Shown here: piece after piece, positions 49,214 through 59,200 of the stretch
Numbering within the stretch: the stretch's first letter is position 1
How the letters are laid out: each line of letters begins with the position of its first letter
Origin: CAZIWW01 sp964543275
GTDB taxonomy: Bacteria > Patescibacteriota > Minisyncoccia > Moranbacterales > UBA11712
Length of the DNA stretch: 64,000 bases
Assembly (NCBI GenBank): GCA_964543275.1
Contig: CAZIWW010000001.1
Span: 1-64,000, forward strand
Reading direction: 5' to 3'
Translations under genes and position numbers: made by a program
The notes under the pieces: generated by a model
What the model was told of the DNA's origin: nothing
Seen by the model: the letters and a program-made list of their open reading frames with translations, nothing else
Databases searched by the model: none

Positions 49214-51760
49214 ATGGATACTTGGAATCTTAATCTAATACTCTATCCGCTGGCTATTACGCTGGCTATAATATGTTTTGGCTCCGGAGCTTGGCTGGTG
49301 TTCCGCAGTTTTGTCATTTTCCGAGGGCAGATTACTCGGTCGCTTAATATGAATCTGGATGTGGTAAAGGTGAGTCGGCCGCTCAAACAAGAAGGTCAGG
49401 TAGGGGAGCAGGTCCAACCCAAATCGGAGAAGGAAATAATTTCAGTAATGGAGCATCTTCTGGCCAGTCTGGTGAATGTTAAAGAGAAGGCCGGTCTTTT
49501 GCGCCGGCTTATTTACGGCGACGCGGTGATTGCTCTAGAGATAGCCAACGCGGCTGACGACGACCAAATTACTTTTTATGTGGGAGCGCCGAAGAAATTT
49601 ATGGGACTTGTGGAAAAGCAAATACACAGCTTTTATCCAAAAGCTTCCATTGAAAGAGTGAAGGACTACAACATTTTTTCTCCGGGAAGCTTTACATCGG
49701 CTTCTCTTCTCAAGCTTAAGGAAAAATATTATCTTCCTATAAAAACTTACCAGTTCTTGGAGGCTGATCCGCTTAACAATATTACCAATGTGCTTGGGAA
49801 GTTTGACGAGAAAAAAGAAGGAGCGGCTATTCAACTGCTTATTAAACCGGCTGGAGGCAATTGGCGCGGCAAGGGAAGAGAAGTGGCTCACAAGATGCAG
49901 CAGGGTCGGAGATTAAGCGAAGTTAAGAGAGATACCTTTTTTAGAAATTTATTTGGTGGACTTTTTAAAACATTTACGGACGTTGGCAAAAAGGACGAAC
50001 ATTCTAAAAAAGATCCTTTTAAGAACGAAAGGGAGCCAATTAGTCTTACTCCGGAGGAGCAGGAGGTGGTTAAAAAAATAGAAAGCAAAGTCGGCAAGTC
50101 GGGTTTTAAAGTCAATATCAGATTGGTGGCTTCGGCCTTGACACAAGAAAGGTCCGAAGTGATTTTGTCGGAGCTGGAGAACGCTTTCATTCAATACGAG
50201 AATCCGGGGCTTAATAGTTTTCGAGTTGTCCGGGAAAATAAATTAAGGCCAAGAAATATTGCCTTTGATTTTATTTTCCGAAATTTTAAAGAAGAGCAAA
50301 GCTTTATTCTTTCCTCCGAGGAGGTAGCCAGCATTTTTCATTTCCCGATTTTCTCGACCGAGACTCCAAAAATAAACTGGCTTAAGGCACGGGCGGCTGC
50401 GCCTCCTTCCAATATTTCTAAAGAAGGAATTATCATTGGCTACAACAATTATCGGGGAGTAGAGACTGTTATTCGCCACGGCGATGACGATCGCCGACGC
50501 CATTTCTATGTTGTTGGTCAAACTGGCACTGGTAAGTCGACTATGATGGAAGAAATGGTCAAGCAGGACATTAAAGCCGGCAAGGGAGTTTGCGTTATTG
50601 ATCCTCACGGGGAATTTATTGAGCATGTCATTGAATGTATTCCAAAGGGAAGAGCGGAGGACGTTATTTATTTTGATCCGGCTGATATGGAACGCCCTTT
50701 TGGGCTCAATATGCTGGAATACGACGAGCGAAAGCCGGAACAGAAAACTTTTGTTATAAATGAATTGATCAATATCTTTGACAAGCTTTACGATCTTCGT
50801 CAAACCGGGGGGCCGATGTTTGAACAGTATATGCGCAACGCGGCTTTGTTAGTAATGGAGCATCCGGAATCTGGCTCGACGCTGATGGAAATTCCTAAAG
50901 TTTTGGCTGACGAAGAGTTTCGTCGCATGAAACTTGAGAAATGCACCAATCCGGTGGTGAAAAATTTTTGGGAGAAAGAGGCCGAGAAAGCCGGAGGTGA
51001 AGCGGCGTTGGCCAATATGGTTCCATATATCACTTCTAAGCTGACTCAATTTATCTCCAACGATATGATGCGGCCCATTATTGCTCAACAGAAGACGACA
51101 ATCAATTTCCGCCAGGCTATGGATGATCAGCAGATTATTTTAGTCAATCTTTCCAAGGGCAAAATTGGCGAGATTAATAGTTATCTTTTGGGAATGATAG
51201 TCGTAGGCAAGATTTTAATTGCGGCCTTGTCTAGAGTGGAAATTCCCGAAGAAGAGCGCAAGGATTTCTATCTCTACATCGATGAATTTCAAAATGTGAC
51301 TACTGATTCCATCGCTCAAATCCTTTCGGAAGCCAGAAAATACCGGCTTGACTTAATTATCGCTCATCAGTTCATCGGGCAACTCAAAGAAGAAATTTCC
51401 AAAGCCGTATTCGGCAATGTGGGTTCAATGTGCTCTTTTAGAGTCGGAGCCGAAGACGCGGAGTTCTTGCAAAAGCAGTTTGAGCCTGTTTTCGACGCCA
51501 ACGATCTTATGAATGTGGACAACTATAATTGCTTCGTGAAACTTTTAATTAACAACGAAGCGGCCGCCCCGTTCAATATGAAGACTTATCCGCCGACCAA
51601 AGGCAATAAAGAAATCGCCGAAGCCATCAAAGAATTATCCAAACTCAAGTACGGCCGCAATCGCGAAGTGGTCAATGAAGAGATTATGAAACGTGCTAGT
51701 TATGCTGTAACGCGAGTTCCTGCGGCGGATGCGTTTGATATGGGAGAAAAACCGCTATAG
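49214..51760 (+). CDS. HerA/VirD4-type DNA-translocase-like ATPase with N-terminal membrane helix
   Basis: 848 aa from ATG 49214 (MDTWNLNLILYP). Transmembrane helix about 8-36, a 390-residue region unique to the family, then a RecA-like motor: Walker A VVGQTGTGKSTMMEE with G435-S442, the adjacent VCVIDPHGEF, and Walker B FYLYIDEFQNV with D690 and E691. IIAHQFIGQL is the sensor strand. This is the DUF87/type IV coupling protein group, hexameric ATPases that move DNA or proteins at the membrane. No VirB4, relaxase or pilin gene is near, so conjugation is not proven; the hypothetical membrane proteins upstream may be its partners. Confidence 0.85.
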   Translation: MDTWNLNLILYPLAITLAIICFGSGAWLVFRSFVIFRGQITRSLNMNLDVVKVSRPLKQEGQVGEQVQPKSEKEIISVMEHLLASLVNVKEKAGLLRRLIYGDAVIALEIANAADDDQITFYVGAPKKFMGLVEKQIHSFYPKASIERVKDYNIFSPGSFTSASLLKLKEKYYLPIKTYQFLEADPLNNITNVLGKFDEKKEGAAIQLLIKPAGGNWRGKGREVAHKMQQGRRLSEVKRDTFFRNLFGGLFKTFTDVGKKDEHSKKDPFKNEREPISLTPEEQEVVKKIESKVGKSGFKVNIRLVASALTQERSEVILSELENAFIQYENPGLNSFRVVRENKLRPRNIAFDFIFRNFKEEQSFILSSEEVASIFHFPIFSTETPKINWLKARAAAPPSNISKEGIIIGYNNYRGVETVIRHGDDDRRRHFYVVGQTGTGKSTMMEEMVKQDIKAGKGVCVIDPHGEFIEHVIECIPKGRAEDVIYFDPADMERPFGLNMLEYDERKPEQKTFVINELINIFDKLYDLRQTGGPMFEQYMRNAALLVMEHPESGSTLMEIPKVLADEEFRRMKLEKCTNPVVKNFWEKEAEKAGGEAALANMVPYITSKLTQFISNDMMRPIIAQQKTTINFRQAMDDQQIILVNLSKGKIGEINSYLLGMIVVGKILIAALSRVEIPEEERKDFYLYIDEFQNVTTDSIAQILSEARKYRLDLIIAHQFIGQLKEEISKAVFGNVGSMCSFRVGAEDAEFLQKQFEPVFDANDLMNVDNYNCFVKLLINNEAAAPFNMKTYPPTKGNKEIAEAIKELSKLKYGRNREVVNEEIMKRASYAVTRVPAADAFDMGEKPL

Positions 51761-51766
51761 CGGTAA

Positions 51767-51893
51767 ATTCAAAATTCTAAGCACTAAATCCTAAACAAAT
51801 CCAAATATCAAAATCCGAATTTTCAAAACATTCTGTATTTTGTTATTTGAATTTTGATATTATTTAGGATTTGGAATTTAGAGCTTTGGATTT
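51767..51893. repeat. AATATCAAAATCC / TTTGAATTTTGATATT spacer hairpin
   Basis: ACTAAATCCTAAACAAATCC and AATATCAAAATCCGAATTTTC face TATTTGAATTTTGATATT and ATTTAGGATTTGGAATTTAG. It fills the spacer after the ATPase gene. Confidence 0.8.
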
Positions 51894-51915
51894 ATTTAAG
51901 AGGGGAGGTGAAAGT

Positions 51916-52105
51916 ATGAATCGACAATCCGTGGGGCCAATTTGCCAAAGTTACGGGATGCCGATAATGAAAGACGAGGATTTTATGACCAATGCCGACG
52001 GCCGGCAGTAAAAACGAAGAGTATCGCTAGTCGCGGGAGTGGACAGAGTGCAGACAATTTTCCAAGAAGGCTCACGCATAGTTTAAGATGTTGCGCGAAT
52101 TAAGC
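51916..52105 (+). pseudogene. Decayed putative zinc-ribbon gene
   Basis: A good ribosome binding site (GGGGAGGTGAAAG) precedes ATG 51916. The frame reads MNRQSVGPICQSYGMPIMKD, then EDFMTNADGRQ and TAA at 52009-52011. One base shift at the end continues it as GSKNEEYR and a stop. The pattern CQSCGMPM..DFGTNADGSKNEEYC is that of a small CPR/Firmicutes putative zinc-ribbon family. Here one Cys is Tyr (CQSY), the next is Arg (EEYR), and a frameshift plus stops are present, so the zinc site is lost. No selection appears to act on it. Confidence 0.7.
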
Positions 52106-52137
52106 TAAGGCCGGTGTTTTTTAGACTCAAGGAACTT

Positions 52138-52602
52138 ATGGATTTTTGGGAAGTTATCGAAAAAAGAAGAAGTGTGCGAGAATTTGACAGAGTTAAAGGA
52201 GTGTCAGATGAAAATATTAAAAAAATTCTGTATGCAGCCAAGAGAGCTCCGTCAGCCGGAGGATTATATCCGACAGATTTTATAGTTGTGCGAGATAAGG
52301 AAACAAAGAAGAAATTAACTCGAGCGGCGCTTAATCAAGAATTCATTGCTCAAGCGCCAGTGGTAATTGTAGTTGTAGCTGATACTGAAAAGTCTGCCTC
52401 GAGATACGGAGAGCGTGGAAGAAATCTTTACACTGTTCAGGATGCCGCCGCGGCCGCGGGAAATTTGTTGTTGGCTGTCACTGCTTTGGGGCTAGGCGCC
52501 TGCTGGGTAGGAGCGTTTGACGAGAATGAAGTGAAGAAGATTTTAAATCTTGATTTCGGAAAACGGCCGTTAACAATTATTCCTGTGGGGTGGGAGAAGT
52601 GA
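52138..52602 (+). CDS. Nitroreductase-family flavoprotein
   Basis: 154 aa from ATG 52138 (MDFWEVIEKRRSVREF). The RRSVREF motif binds FMN phosphate. APSAGGLYPTDFIVV, VQDAAAAAGNLLLAVTALGLGACWVGAF and the C-terminal LTIIPVGW are family marks. Short form of a homodimeric FMN enzyme reducing nitro groups or quinones with NAD(P)H; physiological substrate unknown. A GTG at 52114 is an alternative start. Upstream is the decayed zinc-ribbon gene, downstream a separately started gene. Confidence 0.92.
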   Translation: MDFWEVIEKRRSVREFDRVKGVSDENIKKILYAAKRAPSAGGLYPTDFIVVRDKETKKKLTRAALNQEFIAQAPVVIVVVADTEKSASRYGERGRNLYTVQDAAAAAGNLLLAVTALGLGACWVGAFDENEVKKILNLDFGKRPLTIIPVGWEK

Positions 52603-52720
52603 TATTGGGGAGGCGAAGGTTGTTTGTCGCAAAAGTAACATATAAAAAAATAACATATAAAACGCGATCGCCTGCTATAGGTAATATATAATTTGTTGTT
52701 TATGCAAAACAAACACGAGA

Positions 52721-53911
52721 ATGATTTTAAGAAATATTTTTAGGAAATTTGTTAAGTTATTAATTGTAATCGGAGCTGCAGCTGCTCTTTTTTTGGCCAC
52801 CGTGGTGAGCGAAGACGAAATCTGCAACATAAAGAATTATATTTTTAAAAAAAGTCAGGAAGCTGAAGTTAAAATTCCAGAATTGCGCGGACCTAAAATA
52901 GAAAGTTACCGGTGGGAATACGCCGGTTCGCGCTATGAAATAACCGAGACTCTTTATCAATCTACTTACGAGTATTACAAGTCGAGGCCGAAAGAATATA
53001 AATATATGGAGGAATTGCCGGATGACTGGAAGGAGGAATATTTCAATATGTTCACGAAGGAAGCCAAAGGAGACGATATTTTTTTAAAAATTGCCGAAGA
53101 TATCCAAACCGAGGGGATAAAAAATAATTTATCCAGCGATCAAATAGTTGAATTGACTGTAGCCTTTGTTCAATCTATACCTTACGATGAAGAACGAGCC
53201 AAGAGTATTCTGGCCGACGGCAATAGCCAAACTCCCAATTATCCCTATGAAGTTTTGTATGAAAGGAAAGGAATTTGCTCCGACAAAAGTTTTTTAGCTG
53301 CGGCGCTTTTGGACAAGCTGGGCTATGGAGTAGCGATTTTTGACTATGAAACCGAAAAACATATGGCTGCGGGAGTAAAATGCCCTCAGAAATATTCCGC
53401 CTATAATTCAGGCTATTGCTACGTTGAAACAACTTCTCCCGGCAATAAAATCGGGATGATTCCCGATTTGGAAGCCGGGACAAATAGAACCGCCGCAATG
53501 GAGGAGTTGAGCTATTTTAATGAAGATTTAAGCGAGAATACTCGGCTGAAAAAACTCGGAGAGGTTGAAATATTTCTTAAATCGGACGGAAAAACTTACA
53601 ACGGGATTGTTAAAACTTTTGAGACGCTGGAAGAAATTAATTCTTTAAAGCAGGATATATTTTCTGAAAGTGGCCGGCTGACGAATTTGGCTAAGCATCT
53701 AAAAACTTATCAGGATAAGCTGGAGAAGATGGCTAAAAAACTGGAAAAATTGAAAGCCGACAATAATTATGATGGTTACAACCAGCTGGTTCCCGAGTAC
53801 AATAATTTAGCATTCTTGTATAAACAAAAGGTAAATGAGTACAACCGGGGAGTTGACGTTTATAATCAGAAGGTTGAAAGATATAATAAACTCGTTAGAG
53901 AGTTTTATTAA
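52721..53911 (+). CDS. Membrane-anchored transglutaminase-like protein with C-terminal coiled coil
   Basis: 396 aa. Transmembrane helix about 10-30 (FVKLLIVIGAAAALFLATVV). The cysteine-protease-like transglutaminase fold spans about 115-260: YERKGICSDKSFLAAALLDKLGYGVAIF gives nucleophile C186, and EKHMAAGVKC gives H214. The third residue is probably in CYVETTSPG. C-terminal 300-395 is a coiled coil with YNxLVxxYN repeats (NQLVPEYNNLAFLYKQKVNEYNRGVDVYN). Likely an extracytoplasmic protease or amidase; substrate unknown. The acylphosphatase ATG follows by 14 nt. Confidence 0.85.
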   Translation: MILRNIFRKFVKLLIVIGAAAALFLATVVSEDEICNIKNYIFKKSQEAEVKIPELRGPKIESYRWEYAGSRYEITETLYQSTYEYYKSRPKEYKYMEELPDDWKEEYFNMFTKEAKGDDIFLKIAEDIQTEGIKNNLSSDQIVELTVAFVQSIPYDEERAKSILADGNSQTPNYPYEVLYERKGICSDKSFLAAALLDKLGYGVAIFDYETEKHMAAGVKCPQKYSAYNSGYCYVETTSPGNKIGMIPDLEAGTNRTAAMEELSYFNEDLSENTRLKKLGEVEIFLKSDGKTYNGIVKTFETLEEINSLKQDIFSESGRLTNLAKHLKTYQDKLEKMAKKLEKLKADNNYDGYNQLVPEYNNLAFLYKQKVNEYNRGVDVYNQKVERYNKLVREFY

Positions 53912-53924
53912 GTTGTTTAATTTT

Positions 53925-54200
53925 ATGCTTCAGCGTCTTGATGTAAAAGTTCGCGGCTTAGTTCAAGGAGTGTTTTTTAGATATGCTGCCAAAGAAAAAG
54001 CCCGGCAGCTTGGCATTAAAGGCTGGGTGAAAAATTTGCCGGACAGCAGTGTGCAGATTAGCGCCGAAGGCGAGAGTGAAGATTTGAAAAAATTTCTGGA
54101 TTGGTGCCGCAAAGGTCCGTCTGGCGCTAGGGTGGAGAAAGTTGAATACGAATTCAATAATAATTTTGAAGGCTTTGATGATTTTGAGATTGTTTGCTAA
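53925..54200 (+). CDS. acyP: Acylphosphatase
   Basis: A small cytoplasmic enzyme hydrolysing carboxyl-phosphate bonds. 91 aa from ATG 53925 (MLQRLDVKVRGLVQGVFFRY); longer in-frame starts overlap the upstream gene. The substrate loop VRGLVQGVFFR carries catalytic R19, and GWVKNLPDSSVQI carries N37. Length and both catalytic residues fit a working enzyme. Confidence 0.95.
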   Translation: MLQRLDVKVRGLVQGVFFRYAAKEKARQLGIKGWVKNLPDSSVQISAEGESEDLKKFLDWCRKGPSGARVEKVEYEFNNNFEGFDDFEIVC

Positions 54201-54377
54201 CTTTTATCAATTTTTCCAATTTCGTTTGTATTTTTATTTTTCCCAGACGGGAACAGGGTTGCGCTCTACTCCTCGCAACTTACAAAGTGCAGGACTATGC
54301 GAATCAGGCCGTGAACTTATTACTGCTGAAGCGCGATATGTTAGCGGGCTTGCGCGAGTTTCTGTATGTGTTAGTTG
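54201..54377. other. Spacer with an unassigned open frame
   Basis: A frame from 54194 encodes QDYANQAVNLLLLKRDMLAGLREFLYV, which looks protein-like but has no start signal and no family I recognise. It runs into the repeat at 54378. Possibly the remains of a gene. Confidence 0.3.
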
Positions 54378-54497
54378 GCGCAAAACTCAAAACGCAAAGC
54401 GCCCACCTGCTTTGAAATGCGGAGTGTAAAGCATTTCGGGCAGGCGAGACTGCGGCGTAAAGCTTAAAACTTTTTGGACTAGTTTTGAGTTTTGCGC
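54378..54497. repeat. CAAAACTCAAAAC hairpin with nested GC-rich palindrome
   Basis: GCGCAAAACTCAAAAC (54378-54393) is the exact complement of GTTTTGAGTTTTGCGC (54482-54497). Nested inside are CCTGC...GCAGG and GAAATGC/GCATTTC. One of the cleanest two-layer elements. Confidence 0.85.
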
Positions 54498-54575
54498 TTT
54501 GATCTTCTTAGATGAAAATAAAAAAACTGGTCTTTTAGCGCGACCAATTTTCGATTGTGTTTTGGGTTGATTTAT

Positions 54576-55214
54576 CTACTTCTTAAACACCCAAAACTTA
54601 TATCCTACAAAATTCCATGTTAGCACAACCACAGAAGCGACAGCGGTGGCGATGTTGGCCCAGGTCTTGATGCTAATGCCGGCCTGGGGACCAATGACGT
54701 TAACTATGAAGGAAGCTGTGCCAGCGTTCAATATTAAGCCGATTACACTGACAGCTAAAAACTGCATAAACTCTTTTCCGGATTCTTTGACATTTTTATC
54801 TTTCTTCTTAAAGGCCCATAATTTGTTCCAAAAGAAACTATTGGTAACAGCAACCATAAAGGAAATTGATTTAAAAAGGGTGAAGAGCCAGCCGGAAGCG
54901 ATGCCGGTCAGGAAAATCAGTAAATTAAGAACTCCAAAATCCACAGCGAAATTGGCAGATCCGATAGCTCCAAATTTTGCTAGCTGGAAAGTGAATCTAG
55001 CGAATCTTGATAAGAAATGTCCGACGTAAACCCCCGCGGCCGCTAGCAGAGTAAAGAAGATTATTATAGCGAGATATTTAGGCAGAGAAATCTGTAGGCC
55101 CAGATTTTTCAGGACTATGGGGATTAGAGCTCCGAAAATAAATCCGTTTAAGGCGGCAAAGATGAGATCGTGTTTGGTTAGCTTGGTTTTGTCGCTGGTT
55201 TTTTTGTTTTTCAC
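54576..55214 (-). CDS. GtrA-family membrane protein
   Basis: 212 aa with six hydrophobic helices; the last four form the GtrA domain (FQLAKFGAIGSANFAVDFGVLNLLIF, NSFFWNKLWAFKK, NFVGYKFWVFKK). GtrA-like proteins are thought to flip polyprenyl-linked sugars for surface glycan synthesis. The first two helices (about 15-60) are an extension beyond the usual 120-150 aa. It may supply donors to the GT-C enzymes at 36063-39802. Confidence 0.88.
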   Translation of the reverse strand: MKNKKTSDKTKLTKHDLIFAALNGFIFGALIPIVLKNLGLQISLPKYLAIIIFFTLLAAAGVYVGHFLSRFARFTFQLAKFGAIGSANFAVDFGVLNLLIFLTGIASGWLFTLFKSISFMVAVTNSFFWNKLWAFKKKDKNVKESGKEFMQFLAVSVIGLILNAGTASFIVNVIGPQAGISIKTWANIATAVASVVVLTWNFVGYKFWVFKK

Positions 55215-55337
55215 CTATGTTTCTATAAAACAATTAAATCCATCTCTAACTTTCCCTTTGATAAAGTAATGGGGTCTGCCTTTACCCTTTGCAAAGGAGA
55301 AGTTGGAAGGGGATTTTTGAATAAGACTCTTAAATAA

Positions 55338-56081
55338 TCACTCAACCGGCTTACTGGCCTCTTCTCTTAGTTTTTCCAGTTCTGGAGTCCACTCGTCAAT
55401 GATATCATCGCGGGTGCTGCTTTCCAGCTTTCCGTCTTTTCCTATTTTCTCTTCAGCCTTTTCTGAAGGCTCTTCTCCTCCAGAATTGAAAGCGCGCGTC
55501 TCTTCCGCGGATCCTTTCTTGATGACATTTTCAATGGCGCCCCAAACAGCTTCGCTATCTCGAGGGACGATCAGGGCGACTTCGTCTCCCGGCTCGGCTT
55601 TGAAATAGGTAATGGAAGCCAGCAAGACTCGATATGCTTTTCCGCCGGCTATGATTACATAATTTCCCAGATCATCCTGACTAACAATCCCGATTAGCGT
55701 TTTTCTTTCCGCCGGTCCGATTTGTTTGTAAATAAAAGAACCGTCTGGGGTAATGGTCAGCTTAAGCATATCTCCTTCCACCAACTTGGATTTGGAAGCA
55801 TAGTTGGCTGGAACGGGATACTGTTTACCGTCGGTTCCAATCATAACTTGGCCGTCAAAAACTCCTTCCACTATTTCTCCTTCTTCGGTTGAAGCCGGAA
55901 TAACTCTAGCCGGTTTCTTTCCGGAAGTTCCTTCTATTTGAGCCAGCATAGCTTTAGCTGACTCAATAGTTCTTTGAGCGTTGGAGATCATCTCTCGGAT
56001 GGCGGCAATTTTTTTGACGTCCTTTTGGCTGTCTTTATTTTTTTCCTCTTTTTCCTTTTTGGCCATTTGCTCATCATACAA
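55338..56081 (-). CDS. Conserved hypothetical with coiled coil and beta domain
   Basis: 247 aa. Basic and charged start (AKKEKEEKNKDSQKD), short coiled coil about 25-50, a beta-rich middle about 65-195 with two related modules (VEGVFDGQVMIGTDGKQYPVPANYASKSKLVEGDMLKL; LIGIVSQDDLGNYVIIAGGKAYRVLLASITYFKAEPGDEVALIV), and an acidic C-terminus. No signal peptide, so cytoplasmic. The paired barrel-like modules suggest nucleic-acid or protein binding; no named family recognised. ATG 56066 (MAKKEK) is an equally good start. Confidence 0.75.
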   Translation of the reverse strand: MYDEQMAKKEKEEKNKDSQKDVKKIAAIREMISNAQRTIESAKAMLAQIEGTSGKKPARVIPASTEEGEIVEGVFDGQVMIGTDGKQYPVPANYASKSKLVEGDMLKLTITPDGSFIYKQIGPAERKTLIGIVSQDDLGNYVIIAGGKAYRVLLASITYFKAEPGDEVALIVPRDSEAVWGAIENVIKKGSAEETRAFNSGGEEPSEKAEEKIGKDGKLESSTRDDIIDEWTPELEKLREEASKPVE

Positions 56082-56202
56082 GCAATCGACCTAAATGTCA
56101 ATGCGGAATTGCCCGATTGCTTGTTTTTTGTGTTTGTATTTATATTACATTCGAATTATACAATTGCTTTCGAAAAATGGCAAGGCGATGGATTTAAAAA
56201 AT

Positions 56203-56211
56203 TGTGGATAA
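56203..56211. promoter_or_regulatory. DnaA-box-like 9-mer (TGTGGATAA)
   Basis: Perfect match to the consensus box on the reverse strand, in the spacer between two minus-strand genes. Isolated; significance unknown. Confidence 0.3.
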
Positions 56212-56262
56212 TTGATTTATCAGCGCAGACGTTTATTTAGTCTTTTTTTATTTGTCATATTC

Positions 56263-59200
56263 TTATTGCCCATTCACAATTCTTTCAATTCTTACATAGG
56301 CCCTTTTTGAAATATGCTCCGCTAAACTATAGACAACAGGGATAACCACCAATGTCAGCGCTGAAGAAACAAGCAGTCCGCCGATAACCGCGATAGCCAT
56401 AGGACGCATCATTTCCGAACCTTCCTGCCGAGCCAGCGCCATTGGCAACATGCCCAAGATAGTGGTAATGGAGGTTATTAAAATCGGGCGCAGACGAGTT
56501 GTTCCGCCTTCCACTAGAGCGTCGAATTTGCTTAATCCTCTTTCGCGCAACTGGTTGACGTAGTCAATCAGCACAATAGCGTTGTTAACCACAATGCCGG
56601 CTAGCATTATAATTCCCATAAAGGAAGGCAGTGATAAAGTTTGTCCGGTTATGAACAGCGCCAAGCCTATTCCAATAAAGGCTAGCGGCAGTTCAAACAT
56701 AACAACAAAAGGATGAATTAAAGATTCAAATTGTGATGCCATTATCATATACACCAGCAAAATTCCGAGCGCTAAAGCCCAGCCCAGCGTTCCAAATGTT
56801 TCCCGCATTTGTTTGTACGAGCCGCCATATTCAATGAAGTATCCTTGAGGCAGCCGCGTCTCGTCTGTTTTTTTCCGAATGTCGCTCATTACGCCGCCGA
56901 TGTCTCTGTCAACGACGTTGGCGGTGACTGAAGCTACTCTCAATTGATCTTCGCGGTTGATTTTTATGGGTCCCTCGCCATGGGAAATTTGAGCTACCTG
57001 CTGAAGCAGTATCCGGCTTCCGGCAGGAGTATTAATGGAAAAGTTTTTTATTCCTTCTATGTCGTTTCGGTAAGCCTCGTCGTAGCGCACTCTTATATCT
57101 GTTTCTTCTCCTCCCTGTCGGAATTGGGTAGCCACTGTTCCCTGCATAGAATCTTTAATCGCGGAAGCAATTTGTCCAATGGTTAAATTAAAATGGGCGG
57201 CTCGTTCGCGATCAATGTTGATAATCAGCTCCGGTTTGCCTTCGCTTAAAGTGGTGTCGGCGTCGCGCACGCCAGGCACATCCTTAATCTCTTGAGCGAT
57301 CTTATCAGAAATGCTTTTTAGCTTGTCTAAATCTTTTCCGAAAACTTTAATTTCGATTGGAGAACTTGAGCCGCTTATTAAAACCTTGCCCATATCCATA
57401 AAGTTAATCTCCAAACCTCTTATTCTAGGAAGTTTTCTTCTTATCATCTCTTGAATTTCTTCGGCTGAATACTTTCTATCCATCTTGTTTTTTAGTCTAA
57501 TGAAAATTTGGGCTTCGTTAGCACCAGCCGCTCCAAGTCCCGAAGCAGCGCTTTCACCTCTGCTCGCTTCATCCAAACCAGCAAAGCTGGTAACGGTTGT
57601 CACTCCTTCAATGTTAATTAAATCGCTTTCTATCTGGCTTACGACTTTATTGGTTTCCTCCAAAGATGTGCCAATGGGCATTTTAGCCATCAATAGCATC
57701 ATACTTTGATCGCTGACTGGCATAAATTCAGTGCCGATAAAGGGAATTAATGCAATGGTTATTGCCAGCAGTCCGATTGTTGTTGCCATAGTCTTTAAAC
57801 GATGGTTCAACGACCACCGTAAAATCTTCTTATAGACATTCTTTACTTTAACAAAATGTTTTTTGCCAGACGCTTCTTGATAATCTTCCGCCCGTTCTCT
57901 TTTCTTGAAAATCTTGGAAGCGATCATTGGCACTAAAGTCAAGGCTACAAACAAGGAAGAGAATAAAGCAAAAATAATAGTCAAGGCTAGGCCCCGGGAT
58001 AATTGTCCGGTGATGCCTGTTCCAAGAGTCATTGGCACAAATACGGCCGCGGTGGTCAGAGTAGCGGCGGTGATGGCCATTCCAACTTCGTTAGATCCAA
58101 TAATAGCCGACTTTTTCCTCTGGCCTGTCTTTTCCAAATGGCGGTAGATGTTCTCAATCACCACTACCGCATTGTCAACCAGCATGCCGATTCCCAGCGC
58201 CAGCCCTCCCAGAGTCATTAAGTTTAAAGTATAGCCAACGGCATAGATGGGAATAAAGGTGGCAATTAAAGACAGAGGGATGGCCACAGCGATAGCCGCG
58301 GTCGGCCGCCAATTTCTCAAAAACAAATAAATTATCAGCACAGCCAGCAATCCGCCGATTATTCCGCTTTGCATCACAGAGCTAGTCGAAGTCTTGATTA
58401 AATGGCTTTGATCCATTACTAGCTTGAAATCAACATCTTGGGGAAGATATTTTTCTACTTTCGGCATCTCGCTTTTAACTGCGTCGGCAACTTGAGAAGT
58501 ATTGGCCCCCGATTGCTTGTTTACCAGCAACAGAACACTGTCTTTTCCATTAGTTCGAGAATAGCTTCTTGATTCCTTGTGTGTGTCAATCACTTCTGCC
58601 ACATCTTTCAAATAAGTCGGGGTATTGTTATTGACCGCGATAACAATATTTTCTATCTCGGCCAAATTTTCAAATTTTCCCACCGTTCGCAAAGGAAGCT
58701 CAAGCAGTCCCTGCTCTATAAATCCGCTGGACAAATTTATGTTTTCTCCGCGCAAAACTTGAACAACTCGAGCTTGAGTTATGTTATAGGCTTCGAGTTG
58801 CGGCTTATTTAGCTTAACCAAAATCTCCCGTTCTTGACCGCCCCTCAATTCTACCGAGGACACGCCGTCTAACCTTTCAATCTTGTCCTTAACATTATCT
58901 TCCAGAAGATTTTTCAACTCCAAAGTGGTTAAATTATCAGAAGTAACGCCGTAGCCCAACACTGGCATAGCTTCCACATCCATCTTAATCACCATTGGTT
59001 TGTTGGCGTCCGGCGGCAGTCGGTTTTCTATCAAGCCGACTTTATCTCTGATGTCTTGGGCGGCAAAGTCAATGTTAGTGCCGCTTTCAAACTCAACCAT
59101 AACTATGGAAACTCCTTCCTGGGAAATGGAGCGCAACGATTTAACGTCTTTTACGGTAGCAACCGCGTCTTCGATTGGCTTAGTAATCACGTCTTCAATA

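Noticed and set aside
49214..51760. A full conjugation/type IV secretion locus around the ATPase
   Set aside because: No relaxase, VirB4, VirB6 or pilin gene can be recognised in the window.
39929..52671. GCGATCGC octamers at 39929, 41134 and 52664, like cyanobacterial HIP1
   Set aside because: Three copies in 64 kb is only a slight excess by rough base-composition estimate; one lies in a coding region and there is no pattern.
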